A stretch of DNA of 64,000 bases. Origin: Kibdelosporangium sp. MJ126-NF4. Its GTDB lineage: Bacteria > Actinomycetota > Actinomycetes > Mycobacteriales > Pseudonocardiaceae. A program made the position numbers and the translations under genes. Below the pieces are notes generated by a model, which had not been told where the DNA came from, made no database searches, and was given only the letters and a program-made list of their open reading frames with translations. Numbering within the stretch: position 1 is the stretch's first letter; each line of letters starts with the position of its first letter. The DNA lies in assembly GCF_000826545.1 (NCBI RefSeq), contig NZ_CDME01000013.1, positions 92,333 to 156,332 on the forward strand, given 5' to 3'. This document shows, one piece after another, positions 49,468-58,121 of this stretch.

Positions 49468-52400
49468 TGCAATCTCCTAGCCTTGTCGACCAATGGTCCC
49501 ACCGCTGTCCCCCAGGTGACCTTCCGGTCCTTGAACTCCTGCTGCAGATCAAGGGCACGCCGCTGAGCGGCTGGATAGTCGTCGACCACGTCCTTGAGGG
49601 CGTCGTACCACCGATCAACCGGCACCCTGTCCTCAAAACCCTGCTCCACGATGCTGGGCCCGGTCAGCTCAGGAGAGAACTCGCCCGACTCGCCGAGCCA
49701 GCGGCCGAAACCACTGCTGGACGGCGCCATGACCGGAACACCTGCCGCCGCGGCCTCCTGAGCGGTGAGGCCGAAACCCTCGGCGCGCGAGGTCATGACC
49801 ATGACGTCGGCATCGTCCAAGTCGGCGTAGAGGTCGGAGCGGTCCGTGGTGAACGGGCGCACATCGACGTCCACGTCCGTGATCTCCTCCAGAGCGAGCT
49901 TCTGTTCGCTCACCAGGTGGGCGGGAACACCGCGCACGGTCAGTTTCACGTCATGACCGGTTTGGTGCAGTCTGGCGACCACTTCAGCCGCCTGAGTCGC
50001 GCCCTTCTGGCCGACGTCGGTGCGGCCGAAGAGGAAGACGTTCACCGGGCGGCCCTCAGTCGAGCGCTCTCTGCGTTCCCGGAAGTCCATGCCGGGAATC
50101 AGCTCGTGCACCGCCTGCGTCGCGACGGGCATTCCCATCTGTCGGGCCTGGTCGACCATCTCGTGGACGTTCTCGGTGATCGCCGGTCCGACACCGACCG
50201 CGAGATCGGCCCCGGCCACCAGGTCCCGCTCGACCGCGTGGTTCTGGATGCCCTTGGCCTCTTCGCCCATACCAGGATCGGTGTCCTCCTTCACGCGACC
50301 AAGTGCCTCGGGCACCATGTGGACGAAGTGGATCAGCTTGGCGTCCGAGTAGTTGGCGTCCCGGGTAGCCCGCGCGTCAGGGCCCGAGAAACGCGTGTGC
50401 CCGACCACGTAGTCGACGTGCTTCGGCATGCCCTCCGGGTCGTGTTCGGGCCCGAGGAACTTGCCGCTGTCGTCTTTGTTCGGCGGAGGATCCTTGGGGC
50501 CGAGGATTGTCAGGTTGGGCCGTTGCGCGTCCGCGTAGGGCGTGGGGTCCTCGCCGATGCGCACGACCACGTTGTGACCGGCGTCAGCGAGTGCCTCGGC
50601 CAGCGACCTGTTGAAGACCACGACTCCGCCTCGCTCGGGGCCGTACTCCGTGCACAGGAGCAGGAAGGTCTCGGCGGCGTCGTTGGTGTCCTGCTCGTCG
50701 ACCTTGTCCCGGTGGGCTTCGGGGGTCGGCGCGGGCTCGGTGGTCAGGCCTTGCTCGTCACGTGGGGTGCCGGACGTGTCCTGGTCGTCGCGCTGATCCG
50801 AGTCGTCCTGCTGGTTCGAGTCGTCGGTCTGTTCGCTGTCGTCGCGCTGGTCCGAGTCGTCGGGATGTTCGGGCTCGTCGCTGTGGTTCGGATCGTCGCG
50901 ATGCTCCGGCCCGGTCGGGCGGCTTCGGTCCTCGGGCGGCGTGACGTCCCGCTCCTCCTGGCGGGTGCGGTTGTCTGTCGGCGTTGGCGGGCCGTCGCCG
51001 CGGTGTGCGGCGACGCCGATCGGCCGGGACGGGGTTTTCTCGCCCCACGTCGGGGTGTGCCCGGGTGGATACGGCCCCTTGTGGACGGTTGGCTCGCCGG
51101 TCGGGTTGTGGGTGGTCCACTCGCCGTTCGGCGGCCAGGTCGGCTTCGGCGGCTTGCCGTACTCGTAGGTGGGCGACTGGTTCGACGCGAACACGTTGCC
51201 GTCGTGGTCGACCCACGCGTCGCTGTTCGGCGCGGTGACCGGCGCGCCGAGTTCCTGCGCCACCTTGCCCGCGAAATCGTTGCCAGTGCCGCAGCCGAAC
51301 AACGTGACCGGGCCACCGTCGTAGCCGGGGTGAGCCCGGATCATGTCGGCGACCTGCTTCTCGTTCAGCTGCGTCTGACCGATCCGGACGCCGCTGGACG
51401 TGCCGTGCATGTCCACAACGAACTGGCCGGGGATCTTGGGCACCTTGCCTGCCGTGAACTTCTCGTTCTGGTGCGCCCAGGCGTCGCTCTTGCTGGCAGG
51501 CGGGGCGAACGCGGACATGCCACCCTCGGTGGCCTGCATGTACGGACGCGCCGCGTCGAGCTTCGGGTCGTCGAACCGGCCCATCTGATCGCCGAGACTG
51601 CCCGCGGCGACCGCGGGCCCCCGGTCGATCGGCGCGGCGCCGCGACCGTACTCCGGCTGCCGCACAGCGTCCCGAGTGGACGGACCATCGGCCGAGTACC
51701 GGTCACCGATGTAGTCGGGGTTGGGAACGAACTCACCGGGCACGAACTTGTGCAGGCCGTGGTCGCGCTCCATCTGGTACCAGCCCTTGACGTATCGCCA
51801 GTCGATACCGCCGGGGAACAGGACCTCACGTTCGCCGTGGGACTCCTTGCCGGTCTTCTTCTGCAGCGTCGGGTCGGTGTAGATACCGCCAGGGGCGTTG
51901 ATGACGTAGACGTACTTCGAGATCGCGAAGTGCTCGGCGACCTGCGTGTCCGTCGACGTGGACACGAACGCGTTCGTGTCACCCCCGACGTGCTTGGCGA
52001 TGTCCGGCGTGGCGTACTCGGGATGGTTCTGCCAGTCGTCCTTGGTCATGTACGGCGGGCGGAACCCGAGTTCACGCCTGATCACGTCCGGACTACGCGC
52101 GTCTCCTCGGTATATGGAGGCTTCACGCGTGGTCCAGTCCGGAACACGGCGACGCTCGATGGTGTCGACGCCGTAGCGCGATTCGTTGACGTCGTAGATG
52201 GATACCGGCGGTCGGCCCTCTCGGGCAGCATCGCCGCGCTGGTCCGACGGAGCCGACGGGTCGTTCAGCGGGCTCGCTGGGCGCTCGTGTACCGGCAGCG
52301 GCTTGGGCGGACGCTGGTCGGCCGGGGTGGTGCCATCTTGGCGTCGCTGGTCTTGTGACGGCTTCGCCTGGTCATGCGGCGGGGTGTTCTGGTCACGGCG

Positions 52401-54539
52401 GTCGTGAGATGACTGCTGGTCGGGACGCCGGTCCGGAGCCTGCTGATCACGACGGTCGTTGGCTGGCTGCTGATCACGACGCCCATCCGGAGTCTGCTGA
52501 TCACGCCGATCGGTGGGTGACTGCTGGTTCGGCCGGTCGCCGGGTGTCTGGCGGTTCGGGTCGCCTTGGTACTGGTTGGTTCCTTGCTGGTTGGTTCCTT
52601 GCTGGTTCGGCCTGGCCTGCGAGGACTGGCCGGTCGGCGTCTGCTGGCCTTGCTGGTTCGGGCGACCATCGGGCGTCTGCTGCCCTTGCTGCCGGTTCGA
52701 CGCCTGGGGATCTTGCTGGCCCTGCCGACCGTCAGGTACCTGGCGATGCGGCTGGCCCTGGTTCGGCCCCTGCTGCTGGTTCAGCGGCTGCTGGCCCTGC
52801 TGGTTCGGTGGCTGGCCTTGCTGGTTCGGGCGGCCGTCGGGTGACTGCTGGTTCGGCATCGACTGCTGCCCGTGCTGCTGGTTGGGCGCACGGTCGTACA
52901 CCGGTCGACCACCAGGCTGTGCGCCTTCGGGGCGTCCTTGGCCGTTTGGTCCTGGGGGTTGGCCTTGCGGCGGACCGTAGCCGAAGCCTTGGGCGTTCCT
53001 CGGTGCGTAGCCGTCCGCATGCTGGGGCTGGCCACTGCCTCGCGGGCCGAAACCCTGTCCTTGGTACGGCATTCCAGGCTGACCTGAGCCTGGTGGGACC
53101 GGGCCGCGGACCGGTGGGTTGCCCTGCATCGGTCCGCCTGCGGGCGGACGGCCTTGCTGGCCAGGCGGAGGTGGATTGCCCATGGGCATGTTGCCCTGAC
53201 GCATCCCCTGCTGCCCCGGTGTCGGCCCGCCCGGAGCGCCGCCCATGGGCGCGCCCGCCGGACGTCCGCCAGGCGGCGGACCACCTTGAGCATTTGCTGG
53301 GAACGCACCGCCTCTGGGGTTACCGGCAGGCATGCCCCCTGCGGTGTTGTTCGCCGGAGCGCCAGTGGGCGCATTGGCCGGACGCCCGGCCTGACCACCC
53401 GCGGAGTTGGCGGGACCAGCCTGCCCTGCGGGCATACCTCCCGGCCGCCCGCCACCACTGTTCGCCGGGCCCGCAGGCACACCACCACCGGAACGTGCAC
53501 CACCGCTGTTGGCTGGGCCTGCTTGTCCTGCAGGCGCACCACTCGGCCGCCCACCACTACTGGCAGGACCAGCCTGCCCCGCAGACATACCAGTCGGCCG
53601 CCCACCACCACTATTGGCAGGACCAGCCTGCCCCGCAGACATACCAGTCGGCCGCCCACCACCACTGTTAGCAGGCCCAGCGGGCACACCACTCGGGCGA
53701 CCACCACCGCTGTTCGCAGGACCAGCCTGTCCAGCAGGTCCGCCTGTCTGACCACCCAGAGCATTCGCCGGACGAGGTCCGCCCTGGCCACCCGGATTGT
53801 TCCCCGGCGCCCCACCAGCCGCACGAAGCCCCTGAGCGGGACCACCTGCCTGCCCGGTGGGCACGTTCGTCCGGCTGGAAGCAGGACGCCCCGGCATGGG
53901 GTTGCCGCCGGACTGGTTGGGCGGCATGGCCCCTGGGCCCGCTGGAGTCTTGGGCGCACTGACTGTGCGTGGCGCTCCCGACTGACCGGGCCGTGTCTCC
54001 ACGGGACCGCCTGAGCCGCGTGGTGTGTTCGTCGGCCCCGCTGACGCGTTGACGCCTGAGCGGGACGAGCCGCCCGGCACGCTGCCGCCGGAGCCGCCCC
54101 CGGTCCGTGACGTTGCCTTGTCCAAGCCGTCGCCGGACTGACGGACCTTCGCCGCGTTCGACTCTTCCGTTCCGCGCACCATCTGCGCGGTCTGCTTGAC
54201 CTTCTGGCCGCTGTTCTCCGCCGCCGACGCCGCGCGCTCGGCACCTTCACGGGCTGTCTTGATCGCCTCGTCGGCCTTGGCCATCGCGACCTGGCCGAAG
54301 ACGCCCGCGCTGTCCGCGGACGCGCCGATGTTCAGCCTGCCGCCGATGCCGTCTCGGATCTGGCCGCCGCGGCCGTTGAACCGCTCACCGATCGACTCGA
54401 CGGCATCAGGATCCATGTGGGAGCCCTTGCCGGGCGCCACGCCCGGCCCACCTGTCCCCGTGGTGGGGCCGCTGCCGTGGGACGAGGAGCCATGACTTCC
54501 GTGACTACCGGAGGATCCCGAGTGCTTGCCGCGCGCCAT
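49464..54539 (-). CDS. giant polymorphic-toxin-like protein: ESX-like N-terminus, ADP-ribosyltransferase, His/Cys protease-like and GT-B domains
   Basis: The protein has 1691 residues. Residues 40-140 are a helical ESX/WXG100-like module with Gly/His-rich start (AVESIGERFNGRGGQIRDGI, AKADEAIKTAREGAERAA), suggesting type VII export. About 140-760 is a Pro/Gly/Gln stalk with 18-residue repeats. About 790-930 is an ADP-ribosyltransferase: Arg in SIYRGD, FVSTSTD (STS), GEREVLF (ExE). About 1000-1140 has VVDMHGTSSG and LFGCGTGNDF, a His/Cys pair like autoprocessing C80/caspase-like domains of toxins. After an acidic linker (DDSDQRDDSEQTDD) comes a full GT-B domain, about 1290-1690: LCTEYGPERGGVVVFNRSLAEAL and SRAEGFGLTAQEAAAAG. 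The ART and GT assignments are firm by motif, the protease and export are inferred. It heads a four-gene overlapping operon. Confidence 0.8.
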   Translation of the reverse strand: MARGKHSGSSGSHGSHGSSSHGSGPTTGTGGPGVAPGKGSHMDPDAVESIGERFNGRGGQIRDGIGGRLNIGASADSAGVFGQVAMAKADEAIKTAREGAERAASAAENSGQKVKQTAQMVRGTEESNAAKVRQSGDGLDKATSRTGGGSGGSVPGGSSRSGVNASAGPTNTPRGSGGPVETRPGQSGAPRTVSAPKTPAGPGAMPPNQSGGNPMPGRPASSRTNVPTGQAGGPAQGLRAAGGAPGNNPGGQGGPRPANALGGQTGGPAGQAGPANSGGGRPSGVPAGPANSGGGRPTGMSAGQAGPANSGGGRPTGMSAGQAGPASSGGRPSGAPAGQAGPANSGGARSGGGVPAGPANSGGGRPGGMPAGQAGPANSAGGQAGRPANAPTGAPANNTAGGMPAGNPRGGAFPANAQGGPPPGGRPAGAPMGGAPGGPTPGQQGMRQGNMPMGNPPPPGQQGRPPAGGPMQGNPPVRGPVPPGSGQPGMPYQGQGFGPRGSGQPQHADGYAPRNAQGFGYGPPQGQPPGPNGQGRPEGAQPGGRPVYDRAPNQQHGQQSMPNQQSPDGRPNQQGQPPNQQGQQPLNQQQGPNQGQPHRQVPDGRQGQQDPQASNRQQGQQTPDGRPNQQGQQTPTGQSSQARPNQQGTNQQGTNQYQGDPNRQTPGDRPNQQSPTDRRDQQTPDGRRDQQPANDRRDQQAPDRRPDQQSSHDRRDQNTPPHDQAKPSQDQRRQDGTTPADQRPPKPLPVHERPASPLNDPSAPSDQRGDAAREGRPPVSIYDVNESRYGVDTIERRRVPDWTTREASIYRGDARSPDVIRRELGFRPPYMTKDDWQNHPEYATPDIAKHVGGDTNAFVSTSTDTQVAEHFAISKYVYVINAPGGIYTDPTLQKKTGKESHGEREVLFPGGIDWRYVKGWYQMERDHGLHKFVPGEFVPNPDYIGDRYSADGPSTRDAVRQPEYGRGAAPIDRGPAVAAGSLGDQMGRFDDPKLDAARPYMQATEGGMSAFAPPASKSDAWAHQNEKFTAGKVPKIPGQFVVDMHGTSSGVRIGQTQLNEKQVADMIRAHPGYDGGPVTLFGCGTGNDFAGKVAQELGAPVTAPNSDAWVDHDGNVFASNQSPTYEYGKPPKPTWPPNGEWTTHNPTGEPTVHKGPYPPGHTPTWGEKTPSRPIGVAAHRGDGPPTPTDNRTRQEERDVTPPEDRSRPTGPEHRDDPNHSDEPEHPDDSDQRDDSEQTDDSNQQDDSDQRDDQDTSGTPRDEQGLTTEPAPTPEAHRDKVDEQDTNDAAETFLLLCTEYGPERGGVVVFNRSLAEALADAGHNVVVRIGEDPTPYADAQRPNLTILGPKDPPPNKDDSGKFLGPEHDPEGMPKHVDYVVGHTRFSGPDARATRDANYSDAKLIHFVHMVPEALGRVKEDTDPGMGEEAKGIQNHAVERDLVAGADLAVGVGPAITENVHEMVDQARQMGMPVATQAVHELIPGMDFRERRERSTEGRPVNVFLFGRTDVGQKGATQAAEVVARLHQTGHDVKLTVRGVPAHLVSEQKLALEEITDVDVDVRPFTTDRSDLYADLDDADVMVMTSRAEGFGLTAQEAAAAGVPVMAPSSSGFGRWLGESGEFSPELTGPSIVEQGFEDRVPVDRWYDALKDVVDDYPAAQRRALDLQQEFKDRKVTWGTAVGPLVDKARRLQ
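53380..53760. repeat. 54-bp coding minisatellite in the toxin stalk
   Basis: The stalk repeats an 18-residue unit, PTGMSAGQAGPANSGGGR and variants. On the plus strand GCAGACATACCAGTCGGCCG recurs at 53581 and 53635, an exact 54-bp period, with more diverged copies on both sides. Near-identical neighbouring units point to recent slippage. Confidence 0.75.
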
Positions 54540-54716
54540 CAGTCACAGTCCACTAGCGAGCCGCGCCGGGGTGCACACCCGCGTTGCTCGTACCGCTCGG
54601 CCACAGCCCCTCCCCCAGGTCCACAGTGAATTCGTGCCAGCCATACACAGGATGTCACAGCCGCACGCCCGTCACCGGGAGAACAGCGCAGACAGGTCGA
54701 GCCCGGCCCATTTTTC

Positions 54717-54732
54717 TGGACTTGCCGGTCCA
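54717..54732. promoter_or_regulatory. inverted repeat upstream of the SDR gene
   Basis: TGGAC (54717-54721) and GTCCA (54728-54732) flank TTGCCG inside an unusually T-rich stretch between the toxin gene and the divergent SDR gene. The T-run after it could also make a weak terminator. Confidence 0.3.
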
Positions 54733-54782
54733 TTTTTTCGAACGCACTGTGGACGGTGACAGCTACGGAAAGGGAACGGCAG

Positions 54783-55577
54783 ATGGATCTGCAGTTGCGC
54801 GGCAGGCGGGCGCTGGTCACGGGTTCGAGCAACGGCCTGGGCGAGGCGATCGCGAAGCGCCTGGCGACCGAAGGCGCCGCGGTGGTCGTGCACGGTCGCG
54901 ACCGGGACAGGACAGTGGCCGTCGCCAAGGCCATCAGCGACGTCGGCGGTGACGTGTCGTACGCCATCGGCGGCCTGGGAACAGACGAGGGCGCCGACGC
55001 GGTGCACGCCGAAGCGACGGCGGGTGGCCCGGTCGACATCCTCGTGAACAACGTCGGCGCCTACGACCCCAGTCTCGGCTGGAGCAACGTCTCAGCGCAG
55101 GACTGGGCGGACCTGTACAACGTCAACGTCCTCAGTGGCGTTCGCATGATCCAGCGCTTCGTTCCGGGCATGCGCGAGCGGCGATGGGGGCGGGTGATCC
55201 AGATCAGCAGCGTCACGGGCGAGGTCCCAGCCGCTTCCCAACCGCACTACGCGGCGACGAACGGGGCCCGCAACTCCCTCGCCAAGTCACTGGCGCGGGA
55301 TCTGAAGCACACGGGCGTGACCTCGAACGCCATCGCGGCAGGCGGCATCCTCACCCCGACCAGCCGACCGCACCTGGTGGACCTCGGCAGGCAGAACGGA
55401 TGGGGGCAGACGTGGGAGGAGATCGAACCACGTCTCGTCGAGGCGCTGGCACCGAACGACATCGGCCGGATCGGCCGCGTCGAGGAGTACGCCGACATCG
55501 CCACCTTCCTGGCCAGCCCGTTGTCGGGCTACATCACCGCCGCGACGTTCGCAGTGGACGGTGGCTGGTACGGCTGA
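54783..55577 (+). CDS. short-chain dehydrogenase/reductase with Asn at the catalytic Lys position
   Basis: The 264-residue protein has NAD(P) motif TGSSNGLG, DILVNNVGAY, catalytic Ser/Tyr in ISSVTG...HYAATN, and C-terminal VDGGWYG. The YxxxK motif reads YAATN, so the active-site lysine is absent (codon AAC). ATG 54783 follows AAAGGGAAC. Substrate unknown; activity may be altered. Confidence 0.85.
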   Translation: MDLQLRGRRALVTGSSNGLGEAIAKRLATEGAAVVVHGRDRDRTVAVAKAISDVGGDVSYAIGGLGTDEGADAVHAEATAGGPVDILVNNVGAYDPSLGWSNVSAQDWADLYNVNVLSGVRMIQRFVPGMRERRWGRVIQISSVTGEVPAASQPHYAATNGARNSLAKSLARDLKHTGVTSNAIAAGGILTPTSRPHLVDLGRQNGWGQTWEEIEPRLVEALAPNDIGRIGRVEEYADIATFLASPLSGYITAATFAVDGGWYG

Positions 55578-55584
55578 CAACGGC

Positions 55585-56430
55585 TCACGTGAGGTCGCGA
55601 AGCACCCTGGTGAGCGCGGCGGGGTCGGCGAGGAACGGCGAGTGCCCGGTGTCGAGTGTGACGACCCGGGTGGGGTTGGCTGGGAACCGCTCGTCGGCCT
55701 CGCGGATCAACCGGTCCTGCATCCCGAGCAGGATCGAACGGTCATGGCGGCAGCGAACGTAGGTGCGCGGTACGGATCCCCACCCGTTCTCGGTCGCGGT
55801 GGTGGTTCCAACGGCGGTTCCCAGTGGCGCGTCGGTGCTCAGCAGCGATATCGCGGTCTCGACCGTGCCAGGCTCCACATCCTGGTACAGCGCCTCCCGC
55901 AGTTGTTTGCGCGTGGTCTCCGAGCCGGTGTCGATCCGCGACGCCCCGATCACGAGCGGGTCCCCGACCAGCGCCGCGGCCAGCAGTTCGCCCTCCTGCT
56001 CCGGCGCGTCGAGAATTTCGATGCCGGAGCAGCCATCGGTCGGCATCATCGCCGCCACATAGGCCACGTGCCCGATCATCTCGGGGATCTGCTCGACGAC
56101 CCGAGTGGCGACCACACCGCCGAAACTGTGTGCCACGAGCGCGACTGGCCTGTCGGCGGCGAACGTTCGGATCTGGTCGACCAGCAACGCGGCCGAGTCG
56201 TCGAGTGTCACGTCCGCGATCGGTGAGCGTTCCGAAGCGAAGGCCGCCGGATCGAATGGACGCGTGTGGACGGTCGCGGGCACTCGCGCGTACAAGCCTT
56301 GCCCAAGAAGGTCGACGGCCAACGTACGGCGATCGCTCGACAGGCCCTCGAGCACCCGGCTCCAGCACCACGCACCGTGCCAGAACCCCGGCACGAACAC
56401 CATCGGAACCCGCGAGTCACCCGAAGTCAC
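55585..56430 (-). CDS. alpha/beta hydrolase (esterase/MhpC-like)
   Basis: The 281-residue protein has VFVPGFWHGAWCW (oxyanion), nucleophile VALVAHSFGGVVA (Ser), and final VVTLDTGHSPFLADP (His). It resembles salicylate-esterase-like plant and bacterial hydrolases. GTG 56430 is chosen since the longer starts (56499, 56514) would run into the divergent LLM gene's start and leave no promoter space. Confidence 0.82.
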   Translation of the reverse strand: MTSGDSRVPMVFVPGFWHGAWCWSRVLEGLSSDRRTLAVDLLGQGLYARVPATVHTRPFDPAAFASERSPIADVTLDDSAALLVDQIRTFAADRPVALVAHSFGGVVATRVVEQIPEMIGHVAYVAAMMPTDGCSGIEILDAPEQEGELLAAALVGDPLVIGASRIDTGSETTRKQLREALYQDVEPGTVETAISLLSTDAPLGTAVGTTTATENGWGSVPRTYVRCRHDRSILLGMQDRLIREADERFPANPTRVVTLDTGHSPFLADPAALTRVLRDLT

Positions 56431-56542
56431 GACCGCGACCTTAGTGATCCCGGTGCCGACCGAGCCCGGGATCACACCCACGTTGGCGAGAACACGCATG
56501 ATCACCGGAATCAATCAGCGGGACGCCGCGTTGTCACACACT

Positions 56543-57565
56543 GTGAAGAACATCGGATTCCTCTCGTTCGGGCACTGGTCGGACAGCCCGTACTCGCAGA
56601 CGAGGACAGCGTCGGACGCGCTGCTGCAGGCCGTCGACCTGGCCGTGGCCGCCGAGGAGCTGGGCGCGGACGGCGCACACTTCCGGGTGCACCACTTCGC
56701 CAGGCAGCTCGCGTCGCCGTTCCCGCTGCTGGCCGCGATCGGCGCGAAGACCGAGCGCATCGAGATCGGCACCGGCGTGATCGACATGCGCTACGAGAAC
56801 CCGATGTACATGGCCGAGGACGCCGGGGCGGCGGACCTCATCTCGGGCGGCAGGCTCCAGCTCGGCATCTCCCGTGGCTCGCCCGAGCAGGTGATCGACG
56901 GGTGGAAGTACTTCGGCTACCAGCCGTCCGCGGGCGACACCGACGCCGACATGGCCCGCAAGCACGCCGAGGTGCTGCTGAAAGTACTGGAGGGCAACGG
57001 GTTCGCGGAGCCCAACCCGCGTCCGATGTTCCCCAACCCGCCCGGCCTGCTGCGCGTCGAACCGCATTCGCCCGGACTGCGGGAGCGGATCTGGTGGGGC
57101 GCCGGATCGAACAGCACCGCGGTGTGGGCGGCCGAGAACGGCATGAACCTGATGAGCTCCACCCTGAAGAACGACGAGGGCGGAGCGCCGTTCCACGTCC
57201 AGCAGGCCGAACAGATCCGTGCCTTCCGCAAGGCCTGGACTGAGGCCGGTTGGCAACGTGAACCACGCGTGTCGGTCTCGCGCAGCATCTTCGCGCTCAC
57301 CTCCGACGAGGACCACAAGTACTTCGGCACGGACTCCGAGAGCGCCGACAAGGTCGGCTACATCGACGCGAACACCAAGGCGATCTTCGGCCGTACGTAC
57401 GCCGCCGAACCCGACGTGCTGGTGGCGCAACTGGCTGAGGACGAGGCGATCGCCGAGGCGGACACGCTGCTGTTGACCGTGCCCAACCAGCTGGGCGTCG
57501 ACTACAACGCGCACCTGGTGGAGAGCATCCTCACGCACGTCGCCCCCGAGCTCGGCTGGCGCTGA
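56543..57565 (+). CDS. LLM-class flavin-dependent oxidoreductase
   Basis: The 340-residue luciferase-like protein opens KNIGFLSFGHW, has ADGAHFRVHHFARQLASPFPLLAAIGAKTERIEIGTGVIDMRYENPMYMAEDAGAADLISGGRLQLGISRGSPEQVI, the standard FMN-binding barrel. It oxidises a small substrate with FMNH2 and oxygen or F420. GTG 56543 matches homologue starts (from memory, MKNIGFLSFGHW); ATG 56498 is an alternative. It is divergent from the hydrolase at 56430. Confidence 0.85.
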   Translation: MKNIGFLSFGHWSDSPYSQTRTASDALLQAVDLAVAAEELGADGAHFRVHHFARQLASPFPLLAAIGAKTERIEIGTGVIDMRYENPMYMAEDAGAADLISGGRLQLGISRGSPEQVIDGWKYFGYQPSAGDTDADMARKHAEVLLKVLEGNGFAEPNPRPMFPNPPGLLRVEPHSPGLRERIWWGAGSNSTAVWAAENGMNLMSSTLKNDEGGAPFHVQQAEQIRAFRKAWTEAGWQREPRVSVSRSIFALTSDEDHKYFGTDSESADKVGYIDANTKAIFGRTYAAEPDVLVAQLAEDEAIAEADTLLLTVPNQLGVDYNAHLVESILTHVAPELGWR

Positions 57566-57581
57566 GCGCTCAACCGCCCGT

Positions 57582-58019
57582 TCAGTCGAGCTCCTGCGCG
57601 AGCGCGAGGTGGATTCCCTCAGGACCGCGGAGGTTGCAGAGCCGGTAGTTGTCCCCGAACTTGGTCACCTCACCGACGAGTTCGGCACCGTGCTTGCTCA
57701 GGCGGGCGATGACGTCATCGATGTCGTCGACGGCGAACATGATGCGGCGGATGCCCATCGTGTTCGCCGATGCCTTCGCGTCGACGGCGATGGCCTTCGG
57801 CGACTGGAACCGCATCAGCTCGATGCGGCCGTGGCCGTCGGGCATCCGCACCATCGCGATGTCACACCGGATGCCGTCGAGCCCGACGAGGCGGTCCACG
57901 TCCGGCCCCTCGACCGTCGTCTGGCCCTCCAGTTCGAGCCCAAGCTCGACGAAGAAGGCCACGGCGGCATCGAGGTCCTCGACAACGACGCCGACGTTGT
58001 CCATCCGCTTCAGTGTCAT
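57582..58019 (-). CDS. VOC-family (glyoxalase-like) protein
   Basis: The 145-residue protein has two VOC half-modules: MDNVGVVVEDLDAAVAFFVELGLELEG and IRRIMFAVDDIDDVIARLSKHGAELVGEV, ending in GPEGIHLALAQEL with a metal-site Glu/His. GGAG precedes ATG 58019. It is divergent from a LysR gene and probably under its control; the reaction is unknown. Confidence 0.87.
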   Translation of the reverse strand: MTLKRMDNVGVVVEDLDAAVAFFVELGLELEGQTTVEGPDVDRLVGLDGIRCDIAMVRMPDGHGRIELMRFQSPKAIAVDAKASANTMGIRRIMFAVDDIDDVIARLSKHGAELVGEVTKFGDNYRLCNLRGPEGIHLALAQELD

Positions 58020-58091
58020 GACGATCTCCTTGTCAGTTGTGGTAGCGGCGTCAGCGTGCCGCCAGCAGGACTCATTCGTCCAATGCCAATA

Positions 58092-58106
58092 ATGTGGCGA
58101 ACACAT
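58092..58106. promoter_or_regulatory. LysR-type T-N11-A box
   Basis: ATGTGGCGAACACAT is a perfect inverted repeat (ATGTG/CACAT) of the T-N11-A form that LysR proteins bind, in the 102-bp gap between the VOC and LysR genes. Confidence 0.65.
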
Positions 58107-58121
58107 GCGTATCCTTGATGA

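Noticed and set aside
49332..52358. 1008-residue open frame on the plus strand opposite the giant toxin
   Set aside because: It is the mirror of a GC-rich gene: low-complexity Arg/Val/Gly product, no motif, no ribosome site, while the minus strand has clear ART and GT motifs.
53380..53760. CRISPR array
   Set aside because: The 54-bp repeats are contiguous, without spacers, in frame and encode an 18-residue unit of the toxin stalk.
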